Source of the DNA: Enterobacter genomosp. O
Lineage (GTDB): Bacteria; Pseudomonadota; Gammaproteobacteria; Enterobacterales; Enterobacteriaceae
Reading direction: 5' to 3'
NCBI RefSeq assembly: GCF_001022965.1
Contig: NZ_LECZ01000026.1
Location: forward strand, 186,001-250,000
DNA length: 64,000 nt
The notes beneath the pieces are model-generated. The model had not been told where the DNA came from. It did no database searches and worked only from the letters and a program-made list of their open reading frames with translations. Position numbers and translations under genes: made by a program. Positions 33,693 to 45,264 of the stretch are shown here, one piece after another (the stretch's first letter is position 1; the number at the start of each line of letters is the position of its first letter).

Positions 33693-34881
33693 AACGGGTA
33701 ACGATCTCGTCGAGTAATTGTTGGCCCAGGAGTTCCTTGCGCTCAAGCGGTAAGACTTTATCTCCATCCTGCCAGAAAAGGTGCAGTGCGTTGCTGTCGC
33801 TGTTAAATCCTTGTGTGGCCAGCGATACGTCGTTCGCGCAAATCAAATCGAGGTTTTTGCGGGTACGTTTTTGCCGGGCATATTCTTCCACATTATTTGT
33901 TTCTGCGGCAAACCCAACAACGTAAGGACGATGGCTTTTTAGTGCGGCGACACCGGCGACAATGTCCGGGTTTTTCACCATTTTTAGTGTTAATTCATCG
34001 CCTTGCTTTTTAATTTTAGCTTCGGCGATGGTCTCGGCGCGATAGTCCGCGACGGCCGCACAGCCGATAAATATTTGCTGGTTTTGCGCGTGTGCCTGCA
34101 CGGCGGCTTCCATCTCCAGCGCGGTGGTGACGTCAATTCGCGTTACACGCGCGGGCGTAGGCAGCGATACCGGGCCGCTCACCAGCGTGACGTTTGCGCC
34201 GCGCTTTGCCGCTGCGGCGGCAATGGCAAAGCCCATCTTGCCGGAGCTGTGGTTAGTGATATAGCGCACCGGATCCAGCGGCTCGCGCGTGGGGCCCGCG
34301 GTAATCATGATGTTGAGATGTTGCAGATCGTTGACAGGCGAAAAATGGGCGGCGGCCAGCTCGACGATAGTCAGCGGATCAAGCATACGCCCTGGGCCAA
34401 CGTCACCGCAGGCCTGGCTGCCGCTATCCGGTCCCCAGAGAAGCAGGCCGCGTGAGGCCAGCGTCTCCAGATTGTGCTGGGTGGCCGCGTTGCGGTACAT
34501 CTGCTGGTTCATGGCAGGCACGACGGCAACAGGCGCAGGCGTGGCCAGACAAATGGTGGAGACCAGGTCGTTTGCCATACCGGCTGCCACCCGGGCGATT
34601 AAATCCGCTGTGGCGGGAGCAAGGATGACCAGGTCTGCCCATTTCCCAAGCTCAATATGGCCCATCGCGGCTTCGGCGGCCGGATCGAGCAGGCTGTCAG
34701 ATACCGGATACCCTGAAACCGCCTGCAGGCTCAGAGGCGTGATAAAGGCTTTACCGCCTTCGGTGATCGCGACCCGCACATCTGCCCCGCGCTCGCGCAG
34801 ACGACGCACCAGCTCCGGCGCTTTATAGGCAGCAATACCGCCGCTCACGCCAAGAACGATTTTTTTACCGGCCAGGCTCAT
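33670..34881 (-). CDS. coaBC: Bifunctional phosphopantothenoylcysteine decarboxylase/synthetase
   Basis: 403 residues from the ATG at 34881 ([20 protein letters not shown]). The N-terminal half is the FMN-dependent decarboxylase (CoaC), with PAMNQQMY and GCGD-like [11 protein letters not shown]; the C-terminal half is the CTP-dependent synthetase (CoaB), with [20 protein letters not shown]. Together they make 4'-phosphopantetheine from phosphopantothenate and cysteine. Interestingly coaD, the next step, is also in the window at 37250. Confidence 0.97.
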   Translation of the reverse strand: MSLAGKKIVLGVSGGIAAYKAPELVRRLRERGADVRVAITEGGKAFITPLSLQAVSGYPVSDSLLDPAAEAAMGHIELGKWADLVILAPATADLIARVAAGMANDLVSTICLATPAPVAVVPAMNQQMYRNAATQHNLETLASRGLLLWGPDSGSQACGDVGPGRMLDPLTIVELAAAHFSPVNDLQHLNIMITAGPTREPLDPVRYITNHSSGKMGFAIAAAAAKRGANVTLVSGPVSLPTPARVTRIDVTTALEMEAAVQAHAQNQQIFIGCAAVADYRAETIAEAKIKKQGDELTLKMVKNPDIVAGVAALKSHRPYVVGFAAETNNVEEYARQKRTRKNLDLICANDVSLATQGFNSDSNALHLFWQDGDKVLPLERKELLGQQLLDEIVTRYDEKNRR

Positions 34882-35051
34882 CATGATTCTTTCCTGTTGG
34901 GTTTCACCAGAGAGCGGGCATTTTATCACAATCCCTAAAACGAGGTGATTTTGTCCTTCGGTCGCTTTGCGAGGCGCTACGCAAGAACGCAACGTGGTCG
35001 TCGAGCCGCTGCCTGGCCTGTGGCAGCATGCGGTAAAAAAGGAGAAAGAGC

Positions 35052-35720
35052 ATGGACGAAGAGGATGAGCAGCTGCTGCCGCGCGAAAAACTGCTGCGCT
35101 ATGGCGTCACCCTGTTAAAAGACGATGAGCTGCTGGCGCTTTTTTTACGTACCGGAACGTCCGGGAAGACGGTGTTTACGCTGGCAAAAGAGCTGATAGC
35201 GCATTTCGGCTCACTGCATGGGTTGCTGACTGCAGAACTGGCGCAGTTTAAGCACGTCGAGGGCATCGGCGTGGCAAAATATGCCCAGTTGAGAGGCATT
35301 GCTGAACTGGCCCGCCGTTTTTACAAGGTCCGCATGGAGGAGGAAGATCCAATCCTGACGCCCGCGATGACGCGCGAATTTCTGCAAAGTCAGTTAACCG
35401 ATGCCGAGCGTGAGATCTTCATGGTGATCTTTCTCGACAACAGAAACCGGGTGCTGAAACACAGCTGCCTCTTTGCCGGCACGTTAAGCCACGTTGAGGT
35501 GCATCCGCGTGAAATTGTGCGGGAAGCGATAAAAGTGAATGCAGCGGGCGTGATCCTCGCGCATAATCACCCCTCTGGCTGTGCAGAACCGAGCAGAGCT
35601 GACAAAGAAATCACCGAACGCATTATCAAATGCTGTCAATTCATGGACATTCGTGTGCTGGACCATCTGATAATTGGCCGCGGAGAGTACATTTCTTTTG
35701 CAGAACATGGCTGGATTTAG
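35052..35720 (+). CDS. radC: RadC family JAB-domain protein
   Basis: 222 residues. An N-terminal helix-hairpin-helix region ([13 protein letters not shown]) is followed by the JAMM metal site [23 protein letters not shown]. Despite its name the role of RadC in DNA repair is not established. It lies upstream of rpmB as in E. coli and diverges from coaBC. Confidence 0.95.
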   Translation: MDEEDEQLLPREKLLRYGVTLLKDDELLALFLRTGTSGKTVFTLAKELIAHFGSLHGLLTAELAQFKHVEGIGVAKYAQLRGIAELARRFYKVRMEEEDPILTPAMTREFLQSQLTDAEREIFMVIFLDNRNRVLKHSCLFAGTLSHVEVHPREIVREAIKVNAAGVILAHNHPSGCAEPSRADKEITERIIKCCQFMDIRVLDHLIIGRGEYISFAEHGWI

Positions 35721-35762
35721 GCTATTTCTCGCGATCCATCGGGATCTTTGTCTGTTCGGGAC

Positions 35763-35791
35763 TTGAGCACACCGCCGAGTCAGCGTATACT
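35763..35791 (+). promoter_or_regulatory. Sigma-70 promoter of rpmB-rpmG
   Basis: TTGAGC (35763-35768) and TATACT (35786-35791) are separated by exactly 17 nt. The leader to the rpmB ATG is about 140 nt long, which is generous for a ribosomal protein operon and could hold a regulatory structure. Confidence 0.8.
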
Positions 35792-35917
35792 ACGCCACCT
35801 TTGAGAATCTCGGGTTTGGCATTTGGGCCTGGCAATCGAGAGTTCACTTAGAACTATGCGATGACCGGGCTGTAAAGCCTGACGAGGCGCCGATACCCCA
35901 TACGAAGCTCGAGCTAA

Positions 35918-36175
<258 letters not shown>

Positions 36176-36194
36176 GTACTTAAAGAGGAAATAA

Positions 36195-36365
<171 letters not shown>

Positions 36366-36385
36366 TTTTAGTCTCCTTGTATTGA

Positions 36386-36412
36386 AAAACCCCGCAACTG
36401 CGGGGTTTTTTG
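36386..36412 (+). terminator. Rho-independent terminator of rpmB-rpmG
   Basis: A 10-bp perfect stem AAAACCCCGC / GCGGGGTTTT (36386-36395, 36400-36409) with a 4-nt loop is followed by further Ts. Confidence 0.93.
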
Positions 36413-36437
36413 CATTCTGCATCTCAACGGAGGAACC

Positions 36438-37247
36438 ATGCCTGAATTACCTGAGGTAGAGACCAGCCGCCGCGGCATTGAGCCCCATCTGGTCGGTGCG
36501 ACTATTCTTCACGCGGTTGTCCGTAATGGGCGTTTGCGCTGGCCGGTGTCCGATGAGATCCATGCCCTGAGCGATAAACCCGTCCTTAGCGTGCAGCGTC
36601 GCGCTAAATACCTGCTGCTGGAACTGCCCGACGGCTGGATTATTATCCATCTGGGGATGTCCGGGAGCCTGCGCATTCTGACCGAAGAACTGCCTGCGGA
36701 AAAGCACGACCACGTCGATCTGGTGATGAGCAACGGCAAAGTGCTCCGCTACACCGACCCACGGCGTTTTGGCGCGTGGCTGTGGACGAAGGAGCTGGAA
36801 GGGCATAACGTGCTGGCGCATCTGGGCCCGGAGCCGCTCTCAGACGCGTTTAACGCGGAATACCTGCAAGCGAAGTGTGCGAAGAAGAAAAGCCCAATAA
36901 AGCCCTGGCTGATGGATAACAAGCTGGTGGTTGGCGTGGGGAATATCTATGCCAGCGAGTCGCTTTTTGCGGCCGGGATCCATCCCGATCGGCTGGCCTC
37001 TTCGCTGTCGGCGCAGGAGTGTGAACTGCTGGTCAGAGTCATTAAAGCGGTACTGCTGCGCTCGATTGAGCAGGGCGGGACAACGCTGAAGGACTTCCTG
37101 CAAAGTGACGGCAAGCCGGGCTATTTTGCCCAGGAGCTGCAGGTGTATGGCCGCAAAGGCGAACCGTGCAGAGTCTGCGGCACGCCAGTTATTGCCACGA
37201 AGCACGCCCAGCGTGCCACGTTCTACTGCCGGCAGTGCCAGAAATAG
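36438..37247 (+). CDS. mutM: Formamidopyrimidine-DNA glycosylase (Fpg)
   Basis: 269 residues. After Met removal the N-terminal proline of PELPEVET is the Schiff-base nucleophile, followed by Glu2. The C-terminal zinc finger is CRVCGTPV...FYCRQCQK. It removes 8-oxoguanine and formamidopyrimidines and cuts the abasic site. It ends 2 nt before the convergent coaD. Confidence 0.98.
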   Translation: MPELPEVETSRRGIEPHLVGATILHAVVRNGRLRWPVSDEIHALSDKPVLSVQRRAKYLLLELPDGWIIIHLGMSGSLRILTEELPAEKHDHVDLVMSNGKVLRYTDPRRFGAWLWTKELEGHNVLAHLGPEPLSDAFNAEYLQAKCAKKKSPIKPWLMDNKLVVGVGNIYASESLFAAGIHPDRLASSLSAQECELLVRVIKAVLLRSIEQGGTTLKDFLQSDGKPGYFAQELQVYGRKGEPCRVCGTPVIATKHAQRATFYCRQCQK

Positions 37248-37249
37248 CG

Positions 37250-37732
<483 letters not shown>

Positions 37733-38503
37733 TCACGTTTTCTCTGAGTAGCCGCGGCAGAGCGCCCACAGCTCGGTGTATTTGTTGAAAGTATACTGGG
37801 CATTCACCACCGCCAGTAACCACCCCTGTTTACCGTCCAGCACGCCACCGCGCAGCAGGAGCGTTTTCAGAAACGCGCCCAGCGTATGGGTGAAGATACC
37901 GCTCAGCGTGGCCTTCTTGCCGCGCTGGTGGCGCTCCTGCGCCCATGCGGTGGCATAGTTAAGCTGTTTACGCTGGAAGCTGGCGAAATCCCGACAGGTC
38001 AGGTGCAGCAGGTCGCCCGCCAGGGGAATCACCTGGGCGCTATCGCAGGCCAGGGATTCATGGACCAGGCTGTCGTTGTACTGATACCGCTCGCGCTCGT
38101 AGAGGCGCATCACGCGGTCTGGATACCAGCCGCTGTGGCGCATAAAACGGCCGAGGAAGTAGTTGCGGCGCGCAATGCTGTATACCGCGCCAGGCTGGGG
38201 CGAGGAAAGCACTGCCTGAATGGCCTGCTGAAGTTCTGGCGTGATGCGTTCGTCGGTATCGAGCATCAGGACATAATCGCCAGTGGCGTATCCCTGCGCG
38301 CGCTGGCGCTGGATGCCATAGCCTTGCCAGTCGGTGTTAATAAAGACCTTTGCGCCCGCTGCGCGGGCAACGTCCACCGTAGTGTCCGTGCTGCCGGAAT
38401 CGAGCACGACGATTTCGTCGGCCCAGGCGACGGAGGCCAGGCAGTCCGGAAGCAGGTCGGCGGCGTTTTTGGCGATCATCACGACCGACAGACGCGTTGA
38501 CAT
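37733..38503 (-). CDS. waaE: LPS core glucosyltransferase WaaE (KdtX)
   Basis: 256 residues from the ATG at 38503, overlapping the waaA stop by one nucleotide (TAATG). It is a GT2 enzyme: [31 protein letters not shown] and the DxD motif MLDTDERI. In Klebsiella and related genera WaaE adds a beta-1,4-linked glucose to heptose I of the inner core. The C-terminal portion has a short hydrophobic region. Its place beside waaA and coaD is conserved in that group. Confidence 0.92.
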   Translation of the reverse strand: MSTRLSVVMIAKNAADLLPDCLASVAWADEIVVLDSGSTDTTVDVARAAGAKVFINTDWQGYGIQRQRAQGYATGDYVLMLDTDERITPELQQAIQAVLSSPQPGAVYSIARRNYFLGRFMRHSGWYPDRVMRLYERERYQYNDSLVHESLACDSAQVIPLAGDLLHLTCRDFASFQRKQLNYATAWAQERHQRGKKATLSGIFTHTLGAFLKTLLLRGGVLDGKQGWLLAVVNAQYTFNKYTELWALCRGYSEKT

Positions 38504-39777
38504 TAGTGGCTCCGCTGAGGCAGATAAGGTTGCAGAAGTTGCAGCAGACGGGTCAGTGCGCCCTGGTTCTGATGCAGCACTTCGACGGCATGACGCCCGT
38601 ACCACAGGCGATAATCTTCGTCAGTCAGAAGGGTCGAGACCTCTTTGACCACCGAATCCGCATCGGTCACGGTAATTAAGCCATCGGCCTGCTGCAATTT
38701 AGCGCAGATATCTTTGAAGTTAAACGTGTGTGGCCCCATCAGCACCGGAATGGCGTGGGCTGCCGGCTCCAGCGGGTTATGACCGCCGCGTTCGACCAGG
38801 CTGCCACCGACAAACGCGAGGTCAGCAATGCCGTACAGCAGCATCAGTTCGCCCATCGTATCGCCAATCACCACCTGGGTGCTGCCGGAAGGAATTTCAC
38901 CGCTGCTGCGCAGGGTGTAGCTGAAACCGCCTTTTTGCACCATGTCGCGGGCATCTTTAAAACGCTCCGGATGGCGAGGCACGAGGATCAGCAGTAAATC
39001 AGGGAATTTTTCCAGCAGCTGACGGTGAGCCTGCAGGATAATCGCTTCTTCGCCATCGTGGGTACTGGTCGCAATCCAGACCTGACGACGCGGAGCCCAC
39101 TGGCGACGCAGCGTGATCGCGCGGGCGGCAAGTTCAGGGGTAACCGAAATATCAAATTTCAGGCTGCCCGTTACCGCAAGCTGGTTGCGTTTGAGGCCGA
39201 GAGAGACAAAGCGCGCTGCGTCTTCTTCGTTTTGCGCGGCAATCAGCGTGATTTTGCTGAGCAGGCGGCGCATAAATTTACCCAGCTTGCCGTAACCTTT
39301 CGCCGAGCGCTCTGACAGGCGCGCGTTGGCAATTACCAGCGGAATTTTACGGGCATGCAGGGCGGAAATCATGTTCGGCCACAGTTCGGTTTCCATCACG
39401 ATCACCAGTTTCGGGCGAACGGTATTCAGGAAACGATTCATGGCGCAGGGCAGATCGTAAGGGAGATAGACGTGTTGCACGTCTTTGCCAAAAGCGGATA
39501 ACGCGCGTTCCGAGCCGGTCGGCGTCATCGTCGTGACGGTGATCGGCAGCGACGGGTAGCGGTGACGCAGGGCGCGAACCAGCGGGATCGCCGCCAGCGT
39601 TTCACCAACAGAAACGGAATGCAGCAAAATACCGTCCGGTACGACTTTATTGCGGCAGAAGCCATAGCGCTCGGCCCAGCGTTTACGATACGCAGGCGCT
39701 TTACGGCTACGAAGCAACAGTCTCAGCCACACCAGTGGCTGAATGATGTAGAGCAGAGCGGTATACAACAATTCCAA
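38503..39777 (-). CDS. waaA: Kdo transferase
   Basis: 424 residues from a TTG at 39777, which aligns with the usual [16 protein letters not shown] start; another TTG at 39810 would add 11 residues. It transfers Kdo from CMP-Kdo to the lipid A precursor at the inner membrane. Key segments are [26 protein letters not shown] and [19 protein letters not shown]. There is an N-terminal membrane anchor. Loss is normally lethal in enterics. Confidence 0.96.
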   Translation of the reverse strand: MELLYTALLYIIQPLVWLRLLLRSRKAPAYRKRWAERYGFCRNKVVPDGILLHSVSVGETLAAIPLVRALRHRYPSLPITVTTMTPTGSERALSAFGKDVQHVYLPYDLPCAMNRFLNTVRPKLVIVMETELWPNMISALHARKIPLVIANARLSERSAKGYGKLGKFMRRLLSKITLIAAQNEEDAARFVSLGLKRNQLAVTGSLKFDISVTPELAARAITLRRQWAPRRQVWIATSTHDGEEAIILQAHRQLLEKFPDLLLILVPRHPERFKDARDMVQKGGFSYTLRSSGEIPSGSTQVVIGDTMGELMLLYGIADLAFVGGSLVERGGHNPLEPAAHAIPVLMGPHTFNFKDICAKLQQADGLITVTDADSVVKEVSTLLTDEDYRLWYGRHAVEVLHQNQGALTRLLQLLQPYLPQRSH

Positions 39778-39843
39778 GCGATTATCCGTTTTTTTAGTTT
39801 CGGCGGGCAAATTCTAAGCATTTAAGCCAGGTAAAGCTATCTC

Positions 39844-40827
39844 TTATGCCAGATACCGTTTCAAACGGAAATAACGGCGGCCAAGTCGCCAGTGCTGGCG
39901 CAGGCCACGGGCATTTTTCCATATGAGTGCCCAGATACCGCGGTCGAACAGTTCGCGAATGATTTCACGTTTTTTGCTGAGATCGCCGATGTTGTTAATG
40001 GCATGGAGAATGCCCAACCCCTCTTTTGCAATCTGCCACCGGCAGGCCGGCACCCGGCGTACGGCTTCAGGGTAACGCTGGTTGATAACATCCAGCATTT
40101 CCAGGATTTTCATGTAGTGACGCGCGTTACGCATGCGTGTGTCATCCGTTCCTGGCGTGTGCGATACGGAGGCGGAATGAATAAGGTAGTCATAGAAGGT
40201 TTCGTCAGTGTACTGCACGCGTTTGGCCGTCAGCAGCACTTCGGTAGTCCACGGGATATCCTGGTGGCGCAGGCCATGTTCAAAGGTGAAACCCTGCTCT
40301 TTAATGAACGCGTGGCGATAAATATTCAGCCAGGTCACGTGCAGGAATTTACGCGACGCCAGCGCGCGCTGAAGCCACGTTGGGCCATCCAGCACGTCTG
40401 TGGACTGCAGTTTGTCGGACGGAAATATTTTCTTCGACGGCCTTCCGTCATCGTAGATATACGTGCCGTTACAGGTTGCCACATCGAGATCGTTCTTTTT
40501 GGCCATTTCAAGCAGGCGCGGATACATGCCTGGATAAATAACGTCATCGATATCCGGGAAGGCAACGTACTCGCCGGTTGCTTGCGCGAGACCCGTATTA
40601 CGGGCTGCTGATACGCCCTGATTAGCCTGGTCAATAACCTTGTAGAATGGGAATTCACCGGCGTACTGCGCAATGATGGCGGAGGAGTTGTCGCTTGACC
40701 CGTCGTTCACAACGACCAGTTCCAGACTGTCCAGATGTTGAGCTTTGATGCTGTCGAAAAATGCACTGAGGAATTTTTCACCGTTATAGACGGCGACTAC
40801 AAGGCTCAATAAAGGTTTGTCGGACAT
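39844..40827 (-). CDS. GT2 glycosyltransferase of the LPS core locus
   Basis: 327 residues from the ATG at 40827, chosen for its GGAG site (40833-40836 on the complement); upstream in-frame residues do not look coding. GT-A features are LLSLVVAVYNGEKFL, VVNDGSSDNS and the FPDIDDVIYP metal site. The C-terminal ~60 residues are basic. The gene precedes waaA in the same direction, where Klebsiella-type loci have an outer-core transferase, but the sugar it adds cannot be inferred. It diverges from the GT4 gene at 40985. Confidence 0.85.
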   Translation of the reverse strand: MSDKPLLSLVVAVYNGEKFLSAFFDSIKAQHLDSLELVVVNDGSSDNSSAIIAQYAGEFPFYKVIDQANQGVSAARNTGLAQATGEYVAFPDIDDVIYPGMYPRLLEMAKKNDLDVATCNGTYIYDDGRPSKKIFPSDKLQSTDVLDGPTWLQRALASRKFLHVTWLNIYRHAFIKEQGFTFEHGLRHQDIPWTTEVLLTAKRVQYTDETFYDYLIHSASVSHTPGTDDTRMRNARHYMKILEMLDVINQRYPEAVRRVPACRWQIAKEGLGILHAINNIGDLSKKREIIRELFDRGIWALIWKNARGLRQHWRLGRRYFRLKRYLA

Positions 40828-40984
40828 GCTTTCTCCGTTGTGTTCAGGGCAGGCCACCCAATATGGTGATACCATTCGTGCTGTATTATATCTGGTGGAT
40901 ACTAAAAACATATGCCTGGCGGGACAAAGATCCTTTCAGGCGGAAAATTAGCGTCACACGGGCGAAATTCTTAACGGGAAATGT

Positions 40985-42088
40985 ATGCATATTGTTCACA
41001 CTGAAGCAGACGGCGGCAAAGGCGGACAGCCTCTGCGCATTATCAACGAATCGCTAGGGATGATTCAGCGTGGCCATCAGGTAACTATTCTTTGCCCGGA
41101 AACGGCGCCGCTGCACGCACTGGCGCGCAATGCGGGGTTGACGGTTGTCACGATGCCGTTGAAGCGTAAAAACCTTAAAAATTTGCAGTTGCTGCGTCGC
41201 TGGTTAAAGGATAACCGCCAGTCGATTGACGTCGTTAATAGCCATAACTCCGCCGATACCTGGCTGGTGGCGCTGGCGAATCTGACACTCGCTAACCCCG
41301 TTCCGCTGGTCCGCACCCGTCATGCGTCAGGCGTACCGCGCAACAACTGGACGACCCGGTGGCTGTTCCGCACGGCCTGCGCGCATATTGTGACTACGGG
41401 AGAGGCGCTACGTCATCAGGTGGCAAACATTGGCGTGCCGATGTCCCAGAGTACATCGGTGCCAAGCGGTGTCGATACGCAGCGTTTTCACCCGGGAGAT
41501 AAGCACGAAGCCCGCGCGCATTGTGGCTTATCTGAGTCAGATTTCTGGTTGGGCGTGGTGTCGCATTTGCGCCCGAACAAAGGTCACAGCGTACTGCTGC
41601 GTGCCCTGGCGAAAATCGACAATCCGCAGATCAAGCTGGCGATTGTCGGCGAAGGCCCGCACAAAGCGATGCTGGAACAGGAAATTACCGCGCTTGGGTT
41701 ACAGCAGCGGGTGGTGATGGCGGGACATCAAACCGATCCGGAACGCTGGTTCCCGGCGTTTGATATTGCGCTGAGCCCTTCGCACGATATGGAAGGTGTT
41801 CCTCAGGGTGTATTGCAATCGTTAGCCACCTGTATTGCAACCATTGCAACGGATGCTGGTGGAACGGGAGACGCGGTGATTAACGGGCAGACGGGATTGT
41901 TGATCGCGCAGCGCGACGAAAACGCACTGCACGATGCCATATTAAAACTCTATGACGACTCAGCCCTTCGCGAGACGCTCGCGCAGCAGGGGTATGACTA
42001 CCTGAGCACGCACTTTACCCGTGAATGTATGCTGAACGCGATGGAGAAGGTCTTTTCCGATGCCGCTCAGCGCAGCAAATCGCGATAA
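40985..42088 (+). CDS. GT4 glycosyltransferase of the LPS core locus
   Basis: 367 residues, GT-B fold. N-terminal HTEADGGKGGQPLRI is the acceptor-side loop; the C-terminal donor domain contains GVVSHLRPNKGHSVLL, IVGEGPHK and SPSHDMEGVPQGVLQSLA, with the EGVP...Q variant of the E-x7-E motif. It is the only + strand gene in this otherwise leftward part of the waa locus. Its 3' end overlaps wabG tail-to-tail by 22 nt. A WabH-type N-acetylglucosaminyl transferase is possible but unproved. Confidence 0.85.
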   Translation: MHIVHTEADGGKGGQPLRIINESLGMIQRGHQVTILCPETAPLHALARNAGLTVVTMPLKRKNLKNLQLLRRWLKDNRQSIDVVNSHNSADTWLVALANLTLANPVPLVRTRHASGVPRNNWTTRWLFRTACAHIVTTGEALRHQVANIGVPMSQSTSVPSGVDTQRFHPGDKHEARAHCGLSESDFWLGVVSHLRPNKGHSVLLRALAKIDNPQIKLAIVGEGPHKAMLEQEITALGLQQRVVMAGHQTDPERWFPAFDIALSPSHDMEGVPQGVLQSLATCIATIATDAGGTGDAVINGQTGLLIAQRDENALHDAILKLYDDSALRETLAQQGYDYLSTHFTRECMLNAMEKVFSDAAQRSKSR

Positions 42089-43176
42089 AGCGTTTGTAGC
42101 TCTCGCGCCATTCTGTCCAGGGTGAAAGGCTCCGCAGTTGCACGCGCAGCAGCGGAGTAATCGACACCCTGTTCGCGGCCTTTTAGCCACAAAGAGATGG
42201 CCTGCTGGTAGCCTTCGCTGTCCAGCGCATCGCGCACCCAGCCGTTTTGACCCTCGGTTATCCACTCCGCCGCACCGCAGCCGTGGCTGGTGAGCAGCGG
42301 CAAACCGCAGGCCAGCGCTTCCACGCAGACGTTCGGGAAGGGATCGTAGAGCGTCGGCAGGATAAGCGCATCAGCCGTGCCATACACTTCGCGCACGTTG
42401 GCAACGGGGCCCAGGAACTTCACGCGTGAGGAAACCCCTAGCGCTTGTGCCAGTTTTTCGAACTTCCGCGCATGTTTATCGCGCCCGGCAATCAGCAGCC
42501 AGACGTCAGGATGCGCCACAATGGCGCGCAGCGCGGTGGCAACACCTTTACGGCTGAAACCTGACCCAACGTACGCCAGCACCGGCGCGGCTGGGGGAAT
42601 GCCCAGCGCCTCACGCTGCGAAAGGGAGCGCACGTCAGGGCTGAACTGGTCCGTGTCGACGCCGTTATAGATCACCGTCAGCTTGTCATCCGACAGCCCG
42701 AAGCGGCGGGCGATATCGTCGCGCACCATCTTCGAATTACAGATCACCTTGCGCAGCTGCGGATGGGTAAACATCTGCGTCTCAGCCTGCAGAATGTAGC
42801 GGTGATAGCGGCTCAGAGATTGCGCCCAGCGCGCCAGCGGCGACAGAATACGACCATATTGCTCAAGCCAGGTGGCGTGAACCCCGTCGCCAGCCCGGAA
42901 AATGGTGGCTCCCGGTATGCGTTCGTGGCTTTGCACAATATCGAACTGCGCAAAATGCGCGGCGGCTTCGGTCGCAAAACCGGATTCACGAGCGATGCGA
43001 TTGCGAAACGGCGGATTGACCGTCAGCGTTTTCCAGCCTGCGGCATCTTCCCACTGGCGGGCAATCAGCGTGACGTCAAGCGAGGTATCCTGTGTCAGCA
43101 CGTTAAGCGCACGTGAGACAAAACGCTCTGCGCCACCGTTGGGGTTGTAGGTCTGTCGAACAATCGCCAGCTTCAT
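42067..43176 (-). CDS. wabG: GT4 LPS core transferase, WabG-like
   Basis: 369 residues. It opens LAIVRQTYNPNGGAERFVSR, which with QSHERIPG...FRAGDGVH strongly recalls Klebsiella WabG, the transferase that adds galacturonic acid to heptose II. The donor domain has YVGSGFSRKGVATALRA and PTLYDPFPNVCVEALACGLP. Its start overlaps the end of waaQ by 4 nt, so it belongs to the hldD-waaF-waaC-waaQ operon. The precise sugar donor could differ between species. Confidence 0.8.
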   Translation of the reverse strand: MKLAIVRQTYNPNGGAERFVSRALNVLTQDTSLDVTLIARQWEDAAGWKTLTVNPPFRNRIARESGFATEAAAHFAQFDIVQSHERIPGATIFRAGDGVHATWLEQYGRILSPLARWAQSLSRYHRYILQAETQMFTHPQLRKVICNSKMVRDDIARRFGLSDDKLTVIYNGVDTDQFSPDVRSLSQREALGIPPAAPVLAYVGSGFSRKGVATALRAIVAHPDVWLLIAGRDKHARKFEKLAQALGVSSRVKFLGPVANVREVYGTADALILPTLYDPFPNVCVEALACGLPLLTSHGCGAAEWITEGQNGWVRDALDSEGYQQAISLWLKGREQGVDYSAAARATAEPFTLDRMARELQTLYRDLLR

Positions 43177-44282
43177 GCAGGGGTTTCCGTTTCCAGAAGC
43201 ATTGTATCAATGGCGCTCAGCACCTGCTGCGGGGTGATGGCTGTGATGCAGTCTGAGACACCGCTGTCTCCGCAGCCCGCTTTGCCGCATGGCTGGCAGG
43301 TAAACCCGGCCACAATCACACGGTAATTTACCCCCCACGGCGCCCATTTGATGGCGCCAGTAGGGCCAAATATGGCGACAGTCGGCGTACCGACGGCGCT
43401 TGCAAGGTGCATCGGCATGGAGTCCACACCGAAGTACACCCGCGCGTGCTTCATGAGCGCGCCCAGCTCTTTCAGGTTCAACTGGCCGCTTAAATCAAAG
43501 ACCGGCTGGGTGAGGGCAGCGCGCAGCTCATCCATGTAGGCCTTCTCTTCTTTTGACGGTGCGGCAGAGAGGATAATCGGCAGGCCGCGCGCCGCCAGGT
43601 TATCAATGGTCGCTGCCAGCTTTTTGATATCCCAGGCCTTAAACATCCAGCGTGAGGTCGGATGAACCAGAATGTAGGATTTACTCGTGAGCCCAAACCC
43701 GGCCAGTTTTTCGGCAACAGAGGCTTCTGCCGCGTCACCAGGTACAAAGAGGGTATGTTTGTCTTCGTCGGACTGCGGATGAATCCCGATCCGGCGCAGG
43801 GCGTCCAGATTGACCTCCACCATATGGCGGCTGTTGTCCTGAATCGCTGGGTAGAGCGTGGTGAACGATTTCACCCAGCGACGACGCGCCAGGCCCCCGC
43901 GTTTATCCGGCTTAAAGCCGACGGAGACGCGGGGCTTCAGGCGACGCGCCAGACGCGCGCCGTGCCAGTGTTCGGTCAGGTTAATCAGCACGTCATACTG
44001 ACGGCCTTTCAGGGTATTGAGTAGCGCGCGGTAGAGGCGGAATTGTTCAAACCACCCCTTTTTACGCCAGTTGCGCCCGATGGTATGGACCTGGTCGATA
44101 TGCGGGTGGCTGGTCAGCATCGCCTGCGTGTCGTCATAGACCAGCGCGTCGACCTCTACGTTCGGCCAGTTCTTCTTGAGCACGGTGAACACCGGCGAAG
44201 TAAGCAGAACGTCACCGTGGTGACGCAACTTAACGATCAGCACGCGCTTTGGTGGACGCTCCGCTGAGAAAAAATCAGACAT
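43173..44282 (-). CDS. waaQ: LPS heptosyltransferase III
   Basis: 369 residues of the GT9 ADP-heptose transferase family: VLIVKLRHHGDVLLTSPVF, VHPTSRWMFKAWDIKKLA and the donor-site FGVDSMPMHLASAVGTPTVA. WaaQ adds the branch heptose III to heptose II. A CQPCGKAGCGDSG cysteine cluster near the C-terminus is usual for this family. It overlaps the end of waaC by 8 nt. Confidence 0.92.
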   Translation of the reverse strand: MSDFFSAERPPKRVLIVKLRHHGDVLLTSPVFTVLKKNWPNVEVDALVYDDTQAMLTSHPHIDQVHTIGRNWRKKGWFEQFRLYRALLNTLKGRQYDVLINLTEHWHGARLARRLKPRVSVGFKPDKRGGLARRRWVKSFTTLYPAIQDNSRHMVEVNLDALRRIGIHPQSDEDKHTLFVPGDAAEASVAEKLAGFGLTSKSYILVHPTSRWMFKAWDIKKLAATIDNLAARGLPIILSAAPSKEEKAYMDELRAALTQPVFDLSGQLNLKELGALMKHARVYFGVDSMPMHLASAVGTPTVAIFGPTGAIKWAPWGVNYRVIVAGFTCQPCGKAGCGDSGVSDCITAITPQQVLSAIDTMLLETETPA

Positions 44283-45261
44283 AGGCTCTCTCTGCTGCCA
44301 GCAAAGGCTCTAATTGCGCAAATACCGCAGCGGCACTGAGGTCGCTCAGCTGCGATGAGTATTCCGGGCGGCAGATATATTGATTTTTTCCATAGCCGCC
44401 GATAAGACCCGGGTCCGTTGGGCCGTAAAGCGTAATATTAGGTCGATCCAGCGCCGCCGTCAGGTGGCTGAGGCCCGTATCCACGGAGACCACTGCTGCA
44501 GCGCCGGCCAGCTCCTGGGCTACGCCATCAAGTTTCATGCGCGGCAGAACGTCAACGTAATCAAACCCTGCCGCCAGACGCCTGGCGCGTGCTTCTTCAT
44601 GTGGTGCGCCCCACGGAAGTTTAATACGTAGCCCCGCATTTCCCAGCAGGCCGATCAGTTCGCGCCAGTGCGCTTCCGGCCAGTGTTTGTCATCGCGGGT
44701 CGTCGCGTGAAGAAAAATGAGATAAGGCGCGTCTTTCTGTTGCGAACTGTGCAAAAAATGCTGCGAAATGGTGTAATCACCTTGCGTTTCGGGCTTGGCA
44801 TAACCAAGACTCTTTGCAAAGAGCTCGCGGGTACGTTCCACAGCGTGCTGTTGCTTCGCGATGTGGTGGCGGCGGTTATAGAACAGGCTCGCCAGCGGTT
44901 CGCGGGCGGTTTGCCAGTCCATGCCGTGCTTTACGCCATGCGCCAGACGCGTCACCAGCGCGGCGCTTTTGACCAGCCCCTGCGCGTCGATGATGGCATC
45001 GTAGCGTTGCGCCTGCACCGCTTCGCGGAAGACTTTGCGTTCGGCTTTAATCGGGGCAGAGAACCACGCTTTGCGCCAGCGGCGAATCGCCACCGGGATC
45101 GCGCGGTCGACCGCTTCATGCCAGGTGGGGATTTGCGCGAAGCCCTCTTCCACTACCCAGTCAAAACGAATGCCGGGAATGGCCCGCATGGCGTCCGTTA
45201 GTGACGGCAGCGTATGCAGAACATCGCCCATTGACGAAGTTTTAACGATCAATACCCGCAT
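44275..45261 (-). CDS. waaC: LPS heptosyltransferase I
   Basis: 328 residues, GT9. The start MRVLIVKTSSMGDVLHTLPS and the donor-binding VSVDTGLSHLTAALDRPNIT are diagnostic. It adds the first L-glycero-D-manno-heptose to Kdo2-lipid A. It starts 3 nt after waaF, with which it is clearly co-transcribed. Confidence 0.95.
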   Translation of the reverse strand: MRVLIVKTSSMGDVLHTLPSLTDAMRAIPGIRFDWVVEEGFAQIPTWHEAVDRAIPVAIRRWRKAWFSAPIKAERKVFREAVQAQRYDAIIDAQGLVKSAALVTRLAHGVKHGMDWQTAREPLASLFYNRRHHIAKQQHAVERTRELFAKSLGYAKPETQGDYTISQHFLHSSQQKDAPYLIFLHATTRDDKHWPEAHWRELIGLLGNAGLRIKLPWGAPHEEARARRLAAGFDYVDVLPRMKLDGVAQELAGAAAVVSVDTGLSHLTAALDRPNITLYGPTDPGLIGGYGKNQYICRPEYSSQLSDLSAAAVFAQLEPLLAAERAYV

Positions 45262-45264
45262 CCG

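Noticed and set aside
34882-35051. Extra N-terminal part of CoaBC (start at 34992)
   Set aside because: The family start MSLAGKK at 34881 is conserved; the upstream residues do not resemble any CoaBC.
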